From positions 992,001-1,056,000 of the forward strand of contig CAVZQP010000001.1 in assembly GCA_963777485.1 (NCBI GenBank): 64,000 bases of DNA, given 5' to 3'. Source of the stretch: Bog-473 sp963777485. GTDB taxonomy: Bacteria > Actinomycetota > Acidimicrobiia > Acidimicrobiales > RAAP-2. The notes below the pieces were generated by a model, which did no database searches, had not been told where the DNA came from, and saw only the letters and a program-made list of their open reading frames with translations. The translations under genes were made by a program, and so were the position numbers. Positions 29,099 to 36,989 of this stretch are shown here, one piece after another; the first letter of the stretch is position 1; the number at the start of each line of letters is the position of its first letter.

Positions 29099-30985
29099 GT
29101 GACCAAGGCCGATATTGCGCTGCGGACGGTACGCGTCCGCACCGAAGTCGCGGCGCTTCCGAAGACCTTCGATTACGCGGTGCCCGCACGCTGGGACCAC
29201 GACGTGCGGGTCGGCACCCGGGTCCGCGTCCCGCTGCATGGGCGTTCCGTGCGCGGCTGGGTGGTTGCGGTGGGCGCCGAGCCCGCCGAGCCGTTGCCCG
29301 GCGTCGAGCTTCTCCCCCTGAAGTCCTGGCTCGGCTGGGGCCCGCCCGACGAGGTGGTGGAGCTGGCCGAGTGGGCCGCCTGGCGATGGGCCGGGACGCC
29401 CGCCTTCTTCCTCCGCACCGCGTCTCCCGACGCAATCGTGCGTGCGTTGCCTCGCATCCCGCCGGCCGGCTCCCTCGGGACCGGGGCGACCACATCGCCG
29501 CTCCCGTGGTCAGGAGCGCTGGAGCGCGGCACGGGCGAGACGGTGGTGCGTCTGCCGCCGGCCACCGATCTGATCGACCTGGTCCTGTCTGTCATCGCCG
29601 ACGAGCGTGTCCGCAAACGCGGTGGCAGCGTTGTCGTGCTCGTCCCTTCGACCGGTTGGGCGGAACGGCTCGTGGCGCGCCTGACCCGGCGCGGCGTGCC
29701 GACGACGAGCAGCTGGGCGGAGGCGCGATCCGGCTGGCCCGTCGTCGTGGGGACGCGTCGCGGCGCTTGGGCGCCGGTGCCGAACGTGGCCGCCGCGGTC
29801 GTGCTCGACATGCACGATCCTGCATACAGAGAGGAGAGCGCGCCCACCTACAGCGCTGTCGACGTCCTGCGCGAACGGGCCCGGCGGGCAGGCGCGCCGT
29901 GCCTACTGGTCTCGCCCATCCCTCCGGTCGAGGTGACGGCACCCGGACACCTCGAAACAGTCGCGCTCACGCCTCACGACGAACGCGCGGGATGGCCGGC
30001 ACTCGAACCGGTGGACCGCCGCGGCGCCGATCCGCGCAGCGGCCTTTTCTCCGAGGAGTTCGTGCGCCTGGCGCGATCGGTGTTGGACGATCCCTCGGCC
30101 ACCGAGCGCGGTCCGCTGGTTTGCGTGTACAACCGCACCGGCGGCGCCAGGTTGCTCGCGTGCGCCCACTGTGGGGAGCTGGCCCGGTGCGCGCGCTGTG
30201 GTGCAGCCGTCGGGCGCCCGAAAGACGAGGAGGTGCTGCGCTGCCTGCGCTGCGGCGAGACGCGGCCCGTGGTGTGCCCTCACTGCGGCCGCCTCCGGAT
30301 GAAGGCCCTGCGCGTCGGTGTGAGCCGGCTGCGCGAAGAGCTGGCGGCGCTGCTCGGTGTCGACGTCGGCGAGGTGGCGGGGCCCCGCTCGGCGGGATCA
30401 CGGGCTGCCGCCGGCCCCGACCTCGACATCGACCAACCGGCCAACACCGCGCCGACGAGCCAGCGCGTGCTCGTCGGCACGGAGGCGGTCCTGCACCGAG
30501 TCCGCCGGGCTTCGGCCGTGTCCTTCCTCGACATCGACATGCATCTGCTTGCGCCTCGGCTCTCTGCCACCGAAGACACGCTCTCGCTCCTCGTGCGCGC
30601 CGGCCGGCTCGTCGGGCCGCGGGGGAGCGGGCCGGCGTGGGCCCGCGTACAGGCCCAGACGCGAGTGCCCGACCACCCTGCGCTCGCGGCGGCGACGGCA
30701 GGAGAACCGATGCGGGTGCTGGAGGCCGAAGCGGACATCCGCCGAGCCTCGGGCTTGCCGCCGTTCTCCTCGCTCGCATTGGTCTCGGGAACCCTCGCCG
30801 GCGCATACATCGAGGCGGTCGCCGCCGCTGCGACAGCCAACCCACGCGTCTCGGTCACCCTGTTGGACGAGGCGAGGTTCCTCGTGCAGGCACCTGACCA
30901 TCAGGAGCTCTGTGATGTGTTGGCGGGCACGCCGCGTCCCGCTGGACGTGGACTGCGCGTCGAGGTCGACCCGACGACCCTCTGA
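29099..30985 (+). CDS. priA: PriA-like primosomal protein N', helicase motifs lost
   Basis: 628 residues. The N-terminal 3'BD domain (VAALPKTFDYAVPARW...VRVPLHGRSVRGWVV) and the zinc domain are intact: eight Cys in four CxxC pairs at 355/358, 364/367, 382/385 and 393/396. The ATPase core is dead: where PriA has GVTGSGKT there is RLPPATDLIDLV (about 151-162), and the DEEH box before DPAYKQ reads LDMHDPAYREE. This matches the degenerate PriA of actinobacteria, which probably keeps only the structural role in loading replication proteins at forks. GTG at 29099, 48 nt after metK. Confidence 0.9.
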   Translation: MTKADIALRTVRVRTEVAALPKTFDYAVPARWDHDVRVGTRVRVPLHGRSVRGWVVAVGAEPAEPLPGVELLPLKSWLGWGPPDEVVELAEWAAWRWAGTPAFFLRTASPDAIVRALPRIPPAGSLGTGATTSPLPWSGALERGTGETVVRLPPATDLIDLVLSVIADERVRKRGGSVVVLVPSTGWAERLVARLTRRGVPTTSSWAEARSGWPVVVGTRRGAWAPVPNVAAAVVLDMHDPAYREESAPTYSAVDVLRERARRAGAPCLLVSPIPPVEVTAPGHLETVALTPHDERAGWPALEPVDRRGADPRSGLFSEEFVRLARSVLDDPSATERGPLVCVYNRTGGARLLACAHCGELARCARCGAAVGRPKDEEVLRCLRCGETRPVVCPHCGRLRMKALRVGVSRLREELAALLGVDVGEVAGPRSAGSRAAAGPDLDIDQPANTAPTSQRVLVGTEAVLHRVRRASAVSFLDIDMHLLAPRLSATEDTLSLLVRAGRLVGPRGSGPAWARVQAQTRVPDHPALAAATAGEPMRVLEAEADIRRASGLPPFSSLALVSGTLAGAYIEAVAAAATANPRVSVTLLDEARFLVQAPDHQELCDVLAGTPRPAGRGLRVEVDPTTL

Positions 30986-31049
30986 GCGGTCGTTCGCACG
31001 AGGGGCGCATCCCTCGCGCACCGCTGCCCGGGCCCAAAGGAGCCGCCGG

Positions 31050-31055
31050 TAGAAT
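31050..31055 (+). promoter_or_regulatory. -10 element TAGAAT, leaderless promoter of def
   Basis: TAGAAT ends 6 nt before the GTG start of def at 31062, with no ribosome binding site between. Confidence 0.6.
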
Positions 31056-31061
31056 GACGCC

Positions 31062-31595
31062 GTGTCCGAGCTCACCATCCGTCAGTACGGCGACCCCGTG
31101 CTCAAAGAGCGCACCCGCGAAGTCGAGGACATCGACGGCGCCGTGGCGAGCCTGGTCGACTCCATGATCGAGACGATGTACGCCGCTCCGGGCAGCGGCC
31201 TGGCGGCCAACCAGGTCGGCGTGCAGCGGCGGATCTTCGTCTACGACGCCGGCGAAGGCGCTCGGACCGTCATCAACCCGCGCATCCTCGAAAGCGACGG
31301 GGAGTGGCTCTACGACGAGGGCTGCCTGTCGATCCCGGGACTCAGCTGGGAGATCGTGCGCCCGAACGCGGTGCACCTCGTCGGACTCGACCTCGACGGC
31401 AACGAAATCTCCATCGAGGCCACAGAACTCGAGGGACGCGTGTTCCAACACGAGCTCGATCACCTCGACGGCATCCTGCTGGTCGAGCGACTCAACGACG
31501 ATCAGCGCAAAGAAGCCATGAAGATCCTCCGCAGCCGCACGCTCGACTTGGCCTCGTCGGATCCCGACGGCCTCTCGAGCCTCTTTTCGCAGTAA
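31062..31595 (+). CDS. def: Peptide deformylase
   Basis: 177 residues. It removes the formyl group from nascent N-formylmethionine. All three motifs are present: GSGLAANQVGV (45-54), EGCLSIPG with metal ligand Cys88, and QHELDHLDG with ligands His130 and His134 and catalytic Glu131. It is followed by fmt, its functional partner, after 63 nt. Confidence 0.97.
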   Translation: MSELTIRQYGDPVLKERTREVEDIDGAVASLVDSMIETMYAAPGSGLAANQVGVQRRIFVYDAGEGARTVINPRILESDGEWLYDEGCLSIPGLSWEIVRPNAVHLVGLDLDGNEISIEATELEGRVFQHELDHLDGILLVERLNDDQRKEAMKILRSRTLDLASSDPDGLSSLFSQ

Positions 31596-31646
31596 CACTC
31601 TCGGTTCACCCCGCTCGTCACATCGCAGTCGCGCCGCCACCTGTCC

Positions 31647-31652
31647 TACGGT
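31647..31652 (+). promoter_or_regulatory. -10 element TACGGT, leaderless promoter of fmt
   Basis: TACGGT ends 6 nt before the GTG of fmt (31659). Confidence 0.5.
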
Positions 31653-31658
31653 GATCGG

Positions 31659-32546
31659 GTGGCCCGGCTCGCATACCTCGGCACCCCGCAGATGGCGGTG
31701 CCGCCGTTGCGCGCGCTTGTCGAGGCCGGCCACGAAATCGTCCTGTGTGTCACCCGACCGGATCGCCGGCGCGGACGCGGTGCAACGAAGACGCCGAACC
31801 CCGTGAAGGAGGCGGCGCTCCAGCTCGGCATCCCGGTCAGCCAGGATATGCACGATCTGGTCGGGATCGACGCTGAGCTCGCCGTCGTCGTGGCGTTCGG
31901 CCGCATCATTCCGGCCTCGGTCCTGAACGAGCTCCCCATGGTCAACGTCCATTTCTCGCTCCTGCCCCGGTGGCGTGGTGCAGCTCCGGTGGAGCGGGCG
32001 ATCCTCGCGGGCGACCCGGAGACAGGGGTGTGCCTCATGAAGGTCGCGGAGGGCCTCGACACCGGCGACGTCTACGCCGTGCGCTCGGTGCCCATCGACG
32101 ACGAGATCACGCTCTCGGAACTGCGGGCGCGTCTTGTCGACACGGCGTGTGATCTCCTCGTCGACACCGTGAAGAACGGCCTGGCGGGTTTGCCCGAGGC
32201 CGCGCCACAGCATGGCGAGGTGACGGTGGCAGAGAAGATCACGAAGGATGACCTGCATTTGGACTGGGCTCAGCCGGCCGAGCAGTTGTACCGAGTCGTC
32301 CGCCTCGAGCACGCCTGGACGACGTTCCGCGGCAAGCGCCTCGGAGTGCTGGAAGCGCCGATGGCCCCGACCCAGGGCGATCACAGCAACGCAGCGCCGG
32401 GCACGCTGGTCGGCTCCTCGGTCGTGACCGGCGCGGGCATTCTCGAGTTGCGGCGCGTGCAACCCGAGAGCCGTTCCCCCATGTCAGCCGACGAGTGGCT
32501 CCGCGGCGTACGGCCTGCGGAAAATGAGCGTCTCGGGACGGACTAA
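31659..32546 (+). CDS. fmt: Methionyl-tRNA formyltransferase
   Basis: 295 residues. It formylates initiator Met-tRNA with 10-formyl-THF. LAYLGTPQMAVPPLRAL starts the Rossmann domain. NVHFSLLPRWRGAAPVERAI holds the catalytic Asn-His and the SLLPxxRG loop. The C-terminal OB domain has RVVRLEHAWTTFRGKRL. It ends overlapping an alternative upstream start of the next gene. Confidence 0.96.
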   Translation: MARLAYLGTPQMAVPPLRALVEAGHEIVLCVTRPDRRRGRGATKTPNPVKEAALQLGIPVSQDMHDLVGIDAELAVVVAFGRIIPASVLNELPMVNVHFSLLPRWRGAAPVERAILAGDPETGVCLMKVAEGLDTGDVYAVRSVPIDDEITLSELRARLVDTACDLLVDTVKNGLAGLPEAAPQHGEVTVAEKITKDDLHLDWAQPAEQLYRVVRLEHAWTTFRGKRLGVLEAPMAPTQGDHSNAAPGTLVGSSVVTGAGILELRRVQPESRSPMSADEWLRGVRPAENERLGTD

Positions 32547-32556
32547 GAATGAGACG

Positions 32557-33354
32557 GTGACAGTCACGCCGATCGACGGATGGAGCCCCGAGCAGTACGA
32601 GCGGTTCCGCTCGGAGCGCCAACAACCTTTCGACGATCTCGTGATGCTTTGTCACCCGGTGCCGGGCGGGCGTGTCGTCGACCTCGGATGCGGGACGGGG
32701 GACCTCACCAAGATCCTGCACCAGGAGATGGAGGCGAAGGAGACCATCGGGATCGACTCCTCACCGGCCATGCTGGCGCGCGCGCAGGCGTCGCACGGGG
32801 ACGTGCCGGGCCTGTCGTTCGCGTCTGGTGACATCGCGACCTGGCTCGACGAGGGACTCGATCTGGTGTTCGCCAACGCGTCGCTGCATTGGATCGACGA
32901 CCATCTGAACCTCCTGGCCAGAATGCGGACTGCTCTCGGGCCGGACGGACAGCTCGCGTTCCAGGTACCCGCGAACTTCCGTCATCCATCGCACGTATTC
33001 GCGCACGCACTCGCCAACGAGGCACCGTTCATCGACGCCCTCGACGGGGAGATGCCCGAAGACCGCGGCCGCTACGTGCTCTCCCCCGAGCTCTACGCGG
33101 ATCTTCTCTACGAGCTCGGGGCAAAGGACCAGGTCGTGCGGATGGAGGTCTACGGCCACGAGCTCGAGTCGACGGGCGACGTGGTCGAGTGGGTGATGGG
33201 CACCCTGCTGACGCCCTACCGCAAGCAGTTGAGCCCCGAGCTCTTCGAGGAGTTCGTCGAGAGGTACCGGGAGCGGTTGATCGAGGAGCTGGGCGAGCGG
33301 GAGCCGTACTTCTACGGCTTCAAGCGCATTCTCTGCTGGGCGCGCTTCAGCTGA
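32557..33354 (+). CDS. SAM-dependent methyltransferase, trans-aconitate 2-methyltransferase-like
   Basis: 265 residues from GTG at 32557; an upstream in-frame ATG at 32524 would overlap fmt. AAGAAT (32545-32550) ends 6 nt before the GTG, consistent with a leaderless start. The SAM motif I is VVDLGCGTGDLTKIL, followed by IGIDSSPAMLARA and the Tam-like LVFANASLHWIDDH. It occupies the place between fmt and rpe where rsmB often sits, but has no RNA-binding domain. The substrate is uncertain; a carboxylic-acid methyl ester is suggested by family only. Confidence 0.8.
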   Translation: MTVTPIDGWSPEQYERFRSERQQPFDDLVMLCHPVPGGRVVDLGCGTGDLTKILHQEMEAKETIGIDSSPAMLARAQASHGDVPGLSFASGDIATWLDEGLDLVFANASLHWIDDHLNLLARMRTALGPDGQLAFQVPANFRHPSHVFAHALANEAPFIDALDGEMPEDRGRYVLSPELYADLLYELGAKDQVVRMEVYGHELESTGDVVEWVMGTLLTPYRKQLSPELFEEFVERYRERLIEELGEREPYFYGFKRILCWARFS

Positions 33355-33371
33355 GCGGCGGCCTCTGATCC

Positions 33372-34088
33372 GTGACGGGAGATTCGCCCACCGACGACCG
33401 CGACGCGGGGCAACCCGGTGAGGTCCGCATAGCGCCGTCGTTGTTGTCGGCGGACTTCGGGATGCTGGCCGAACAGGTCGGCGAAGTTGCTCCCGCGGCG
33501 GATTGGCTGCACGTCGACGTCATGGACGGACATTTCGTCCCCAACGTCACGATCGGGCCTCCGGTCGTGGCCTCGCTCCGTCGCCACTCCTCGTTGTTCT
33601 TCGACTGCCACTTGATGATGACCAATCCCGGGCGCTACCTCGACGATTTCGCGCGGGCGGGGGCGGACGGGTGCACGGTGCACGTCGAGGTGGGCGACAC
33701 CGACGAGCTCGTGTCACAGATGCGCGGGCTCGGCTTGCGCGCGGGACTTGCGCTCAACCCCGACACGCCGTTCGAGGCCGTCGAGCCGTATCTGGACCAG
33801 GTCGACCTCGTGCTGTGCATGACCGTGTTCCCGGGTTTCGGGGGCCAGAGCTTCATCGCCGATGTCATGCCCAAGGTGAGCCAGGTACGCGCTGCCATCG
33901 AGGCCGATGACCTGGCCCTGGACATCGAGGTGGACGGTGGCATCGACCCCGAGACCGCCCCTGTCGCGGCCCGGGCCGGTGCGAACGTCTTCGTCGCGGG
34001 AAGTGCGGTCTTCGGGCATCCTCGGCCGTGGGAGGCGGCGGAGTCCATCAGGATGGCGATCGGGCAGACCGCACACACCTGGACGTGA
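33372..34088 (+). CDS. rpe: Ribulose-phosphate 3-epimerase
   Basis: 238 residues. It interconverts ribulose-5-P and xylulose-5-P. The TIM barrel shows IAPSLLSADFG, HVDVMDGHFVPN (metal His/Asp), DCHLMMTNP, CMTVFPGFGGQSF, DIEVDGGI and ANVFVAGSAVFG. The ~18-residue polar N-terminal extension from GTG 33372 may be partly untranslated. The stop overlaps the FAD oxidoreductase start (GTGA). Confidence 0.95.
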   Translation: MTGDSPTDDRDAGQPGEVRIAPSLLSADFGMLAEQVGEVAPAADWLHVDVMDGHFVPNVTIGPPVVASLRRHSSLFFDCHLMMTNPGRYLDDFARAGADGCTVHVEVGDTDELVSQMRGLGLRAGLALNPDTPFEAVEPYLDQVDLVLCMTVFPGFGGQSFIADVMPKVSQVRAAIEADDLALDIEVDGGIDPETAPVAARAGANVFVAGSAVFGHPRPWEAAESIRMAIGQTAHTWT

Positions 34089-35218
34089 CGCACGCGGCAC
34101 CGAAGGCGGTCGTGGTCGGCGCCGGCATCATCGGGACGTGGCACGCGTTCGAGTTGCTCGAGGCGGGGTTTGCCGTCGACCACCTTGACGCCGACCAGGC
34201 ACCCGTGGGCGCATCGGTGCGCAACTTCGGGCTGGTGTGGGTCAGCGGCCGGCGAAGTGGACTGGAGCTCGATGTGGCGCAGCGTGCCCGCGCCCGATGG
34301 CAAGAGATCGGTAGGCAGGTGCCCGGTATCGGATTCCGCCCGACCGGCTCGTTGACCGTGGCGACGACGCCCGAGGAGCGCTTCGTGATGCAGGAGTTTT
34401 CGCGCAGCCCCGACGCCAAGGAGCGATCGATCGTGTTCGTCGAACCCGAAGAGGTTCGCAACCGCAACCCCGCCGTCTGTGGCGACACGGCCGGTGCGCT
34501 GTACTGCGAGCTCGACGCCGTCGTCGAGCCCCGCCTTGCTCCGCATGCGCTCCGCGACCACCTCGCGGCACAGGCACCACGGCGCTACCGGTTCCACCCG
34601 CGCCGACGCGTGACGGACACCGCACCCGGTGCGGTTCTCGACGCCTCGGGACAACGCTGGGAGGGCGATGTCGTGATCGTGGCGACCGGCGCCGCCTATG
34701 ACCACCTTCCCACCGCCCTCCCACTGGCATCCCGGCTCCGGCGCGTCCGCCTTCAGATGTTCGAGACGGACCCATACCTGGGGCAACTGACGACCGCCCT
34801 CGCCGACGCGGACTCGCTGCGGTACTACCCGGCCTACGAGTCCGCGCCCCGGCACGAGCTCGGCGACCAGAACGAGATCGCCGCGCAACACCGTCTGCAG
34901 TTGCTCTTGGTCCAACGGCCCGACGGTGGGCTCACGATCGGCGACACGCACGCCTACGACGAGCCGTTCGACTTTGCGCTCACGGAGGCTCCGACCGAAG
35001 AGCTTCTTTCCCGGGCCGGGCGGATGCTCGGCCACGAGCTGCCACCGGTCCGGCGGCGCTGGGAGGGCGTCTACGCGGAGTGCCGTGACGGTGCGGTCTG
35101 CCTGCGCGAACAGATCGACGACCGGGTGTGGCTCGTGACGGGTCCGGGCGGTCGGGGCATGACCTGCTCGCCGGCGATTGCGCGCGACACCCTCGAAGCC
35201 GCGGGCGTCGCAGCGTGA
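34085..35218 (+). CDS. FAD-dependent oxidoreductase (TIGR03364-like, phosphonate-linked)
   Basis: 377 residues of the DAO/glycine-oxidase fold. The dinucleotide motif is VVVGAGIIGTWHAFELLEAG. SVRNFGLVWVSG follows where DAO-type enzymes bind FAD, and the C-terminus has VWLVTGPGGRGMTCSPAIA. The combination with a phosphonatase-like HAD protein directly downstream (4-base overlap) is the known TIGR03364/TIGR03351 pairing found in phosphonate-utilisation loci. It would oxidise an amine or N-alkyl group of an aminophosphonate; the exact substrate is inference. It is co-translated with rpe (GTGA overlap), which looks like an insertion into a housekeeping operon. Confidence 0.8.
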   Translation: MTHAAPKAVVVGAGIIGTWHAFELLEAGFAVDHLDADQAPVGASVRNFGLVWVSGRRSGLELDVAQRARARWQEIGRQVPGIGFRPTGSLTVATTPEERFVMQEFSRSPDAKERSIVFVEPEEVRNRNPAVCGDTAGALYCELDAVVEPRLAPHALRDHLAAQAPRRYRFHPRRRVTDTAPGAVLDASGQRWEGDVVIVATGAAYDHLPTALPLASRLRRVRLQMFETDPYLGQLTTALADADSLRYYPAYESAPRHELGDQNEIAAQHRLQLLLVQRPDGGLTIGDTHAYDEPFDFALTEAPTEELLSRAGRMLGHELPPVRRRWEGVYAECRDGAVCLREQIDDRVWLVTGPGGRGMTCSPAIARDTLEAAGVAA

Positions 35219-35922
35219 TCGGTCCGTACGCGCTCGCCTGCCTGGACATGGCCGGCACCACGGTGCGCGACGACGGTGCCGTGGAGGCCGCGTTCGACGA
35301 GGCGTTGGCCGCCGTCGGCGTCAAGAAGGGCACGCCGCGGTACGAGGGGGCGCACGCGTTCGTCCGGGAGACGATGGGCTGGTCGAAGGCGGACGTGTTC
35401 GCCGAGCTGCTCGACAACCAGGAGGCCGAGCGCGCCACAATGCAGTTCGCGTCGGCGTACGAGGCGATCGTCGCCACCGGCGAAGTCGAATCCATTCAGG
35501 GCGCGCCCGACGTACTGCGCGACCTCAGAGCCCGCGGCGTCCGCATCTGTCTCACGACCGGCTTCGCCCCGTCGACCCGCGACGCGCTCTTGGACGCGCT
35601 GGAGTGGCGGGCCGCCATCGACCTCGCGCTCTCGCCGGCGGACGTGGGACGGGGCCGCCCGGCGCCCGATCTCATCCTCGGGGCCATGGCCCGGCTCGGG
35701 GTCGAGGATCCGAGCGCCGTCGTCGTCGTGGGGGACACGATCAGCGACCTCGAGGCCGGCACAGCCGCCGGCGCCGGTGCCGTGGTCGGCGTCCTGACCG
35801 GCGCCCACGACGAGGCCGCCCTGACAGCGGCACCCCACACGGCGATCCTCCCCGACATCACCGGCTTGATCGGGTTTCTGGAGTGCTCAGAGCCCCCACC
35901 TGGGGATGTCGACAAAAACTAG
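35215..35922 (+). CDS. Phosphonatase-like HAD hydrolase (TIGR03351-like)
   Basis: 235 residues. HAD motif I reads ACLDMAGTTVRDDG: the DxAGT form seen in phosphonoacetaldehyde hydrolase and its relatives, not the common DxDGT. Motif II is CLTTGFAPSTR and motif III/IV GRGRPAPDLILGAM...VVVVGDTISDLEAG. The cap-domain Lys needed for the Schiff base of true phosphonatases cannot be assigned with certainty, so the substrate may be a phosphonate or a phosphate ester. It overlaps the FAD oxidoreductase by 4 bases. Its TAG stop lies inside the palindrome of the rib promoter. Confidence 0.8.
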   Translation: MIGPYALACLDMAGTTVRDDGAVEAAFDEALAAVGVKKGTPRYEGAHAFVRETMGWSKADVFAELLDNQEAERATMQFASAYEAIVATGEVESIQGAPDVLRDLRARGVRICLTTGFAPSTRDALLDALEWRAAIDLALSPADVGRGRPAPDLILGAMARLGVEDPSAVVVVGDTISDLEAGTAAGAGAVVGVLTGAHDEAALTAAPHTAILPDITGLIGFLECSEPPPGDVDKN

Positions 35923-35937
35923 AACCTGTTCTATAAT
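35909..35937 (+). promoter_or_regulatory. Near-consensus sigma-A promoter for ribD-ribBA-ribH
   Basis: TCGACA (35909-35914), a 17-nt spacer, and a perfect TATAAT (35932-35937). It is one of the best -35/-10 pairs in the window. Transcription would start near 35944, about 40 nt before ribD. That leader is too short for an FMN riboswitch, and none is seen. Confidence 0.75.
35920..35933. promoter_or_regulatory. KstR-type palindrome TAGAACCTGTTCTA over the rib -10
   Basis: A perfect 6-bp inverted repeat with a 2-bp centre that fits TNNAACNNGTTNNA, the reported consensus for the TetR-family regulator KstR and relatives. It overlaps the first two bases of the -10, a repressor position. The match is exact; the regulator's identity is inference. 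Confidence 0.65.
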
Positions 35938-35984
35938 TGCCTCACCCGACTGGGCGGGGCTCCGACCCACAAGAGGACGTGACC

Positions 35985-36989
35985 ATGGACGATGTGCAGC
36001 ACATGCGCCGTGCAATGGCGCTCGCGGCCACGGTCCGGGGGAGCACCGCACCCAACCCCTGGGTGGGCTCGGTCGTCTTCCCGACCGCCCACGCCAGTGA
36101 TGTCGCGACCTTCTTCGAAGGCGCCACTGCGCCCCCCGGCGGCCCCCACGCCGAGGTGACGGCCCTCGAGCAGGCGGGGGAGGCCGCCCGTGGCGCCACC
36201 CTCTATGTGACCCTCGAGCCCTGCGCCCATCACGGAAGGACGCCGCCCTGCACCGACGCCATCATCGGTGCGGGTGTCGCACGGGTTGTCATCGGCATCC
36301 AGGACCCGGACAGCCGCGTCGCGGGCCGCGGCATCGCCGCGCTGCGTGACGCCGGGATCGAGGTCACCGAAGGCGTCGCCGCCGCCGACGTGGCCGAGCA
36401 GCTGGCGCCCTACCTCAAGCACCGTCGCACGGGCCACCCCTGGGTCGTCCTCAAGATGGCGGCGAGCCTCGACGGCCGCACGGCCGCGCCCGACGGCTCC
36501 AGCCGCTGGATCACCAGCGAGGCCGCCCGCCGCGACGTCCACCGCCTGCGGGAGAACTCCGACGCCGTGCTCGTCGGTGCCGGCACCGTCCGGACGGACG
36601 ACCCCGAGCTGACGGTCCGTCTCGATGACGACCAGAACGGCGACCGCGGACAGCCTTTGCGCGTCGTCCTCGGCCGGGCGCCCGAGGGCGCCAGGGTCCA
36701 GCCGGCCCTCGAGCTCGAGGGTGATCTGGGAGGGGTCCTGGACGAGCTCGGCAAGCGTGGCGTCCTCCAACTTCTCGTCGAAGGCGGGGCCACCGTGGCC
36801 CACGATTTCCATGCCGCCGGGCTCGTGGACCGCTACGTCCTGTACCTGGCGCCGGCCTTCTTCGGCGGCGACGACGGGCGTTCGATTTTCGCAGGACCCG
36901 GGGCTGGCACAATTGGAGACGTGTGGAGAGGCAGATTGGTCTCGGTCGAGCAGCTCGGACAGGACCTGCGAGTGGAGGTTGCGGCCTGA
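35985..36989 (+). CDS. ribD: Riboflavin biosynthesis deaminase/reductase
   Basis: 334 residues from ATG at 35985 with AGAGGA upstream. The N-terminal deaminase has the zinc motifs PHAEVTAL and EPCAHHGRTPPC. The C-terminal reductase has VVLKMAASLDGRTA, SRWITSEAARRDVH and VLVGAGTVRTDDP. It carries out steps 2 and 3 of riboflavin synthesis. Between the reductase core and LLVEGGATVAHDF the sequence is compact. The stop overlaps ribBA (TGATG). Confidence 0.94.
   Translation: MDDVQHMRRAMALAATVRGSTAPNPWVGSVVFPTAHASDVATFFEGATAPPGGPHAEVTALEQAGEAARGATLYVTLEPCAHHGRTPPCTDAIIGAGVARVVIGIQDPDSRVAGRGIAALRDAGIEVTEGVAAADVAEQLAPYLKHRRTGHPWVVLKMAASLDGRTAAPDGSSRWITSEAARRDVHRLRENSDAVLVGAGTVRTDDPELTVRLDDDQNGDRGQPLRVVLGRAPEGARVQPALELEGDLGGVLDELGKRGVLQLLVEGGATVAHDFHAAGLVDRYVLYLAPAFFGGDDGRSIFAGPGAGTIGDVWRGRLVSVEQLGQDLRVEVAA

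Noticed and set aside
29099..30985. PriA as a pseudogene
   Set aside because: The frame is full length, the zinc cysteines are all kept and the same loss of helicase motifs is known in related bacteria, so it is a functional variant.
35920..35933. A LexA/SOS box reading of the rib palindrome
   Set aside because: Actinobacterial SOS boxes have GAAC and GTTC arms about 4 nt apart; here the spacing is 2 nt, which fits the KstR-type motif instead.
35938..35984. An FMN riboswitch before ribD
   Set aside because: The leader is only about 40 nt, far too short for the RFN element, and lacks its conserved blocks.
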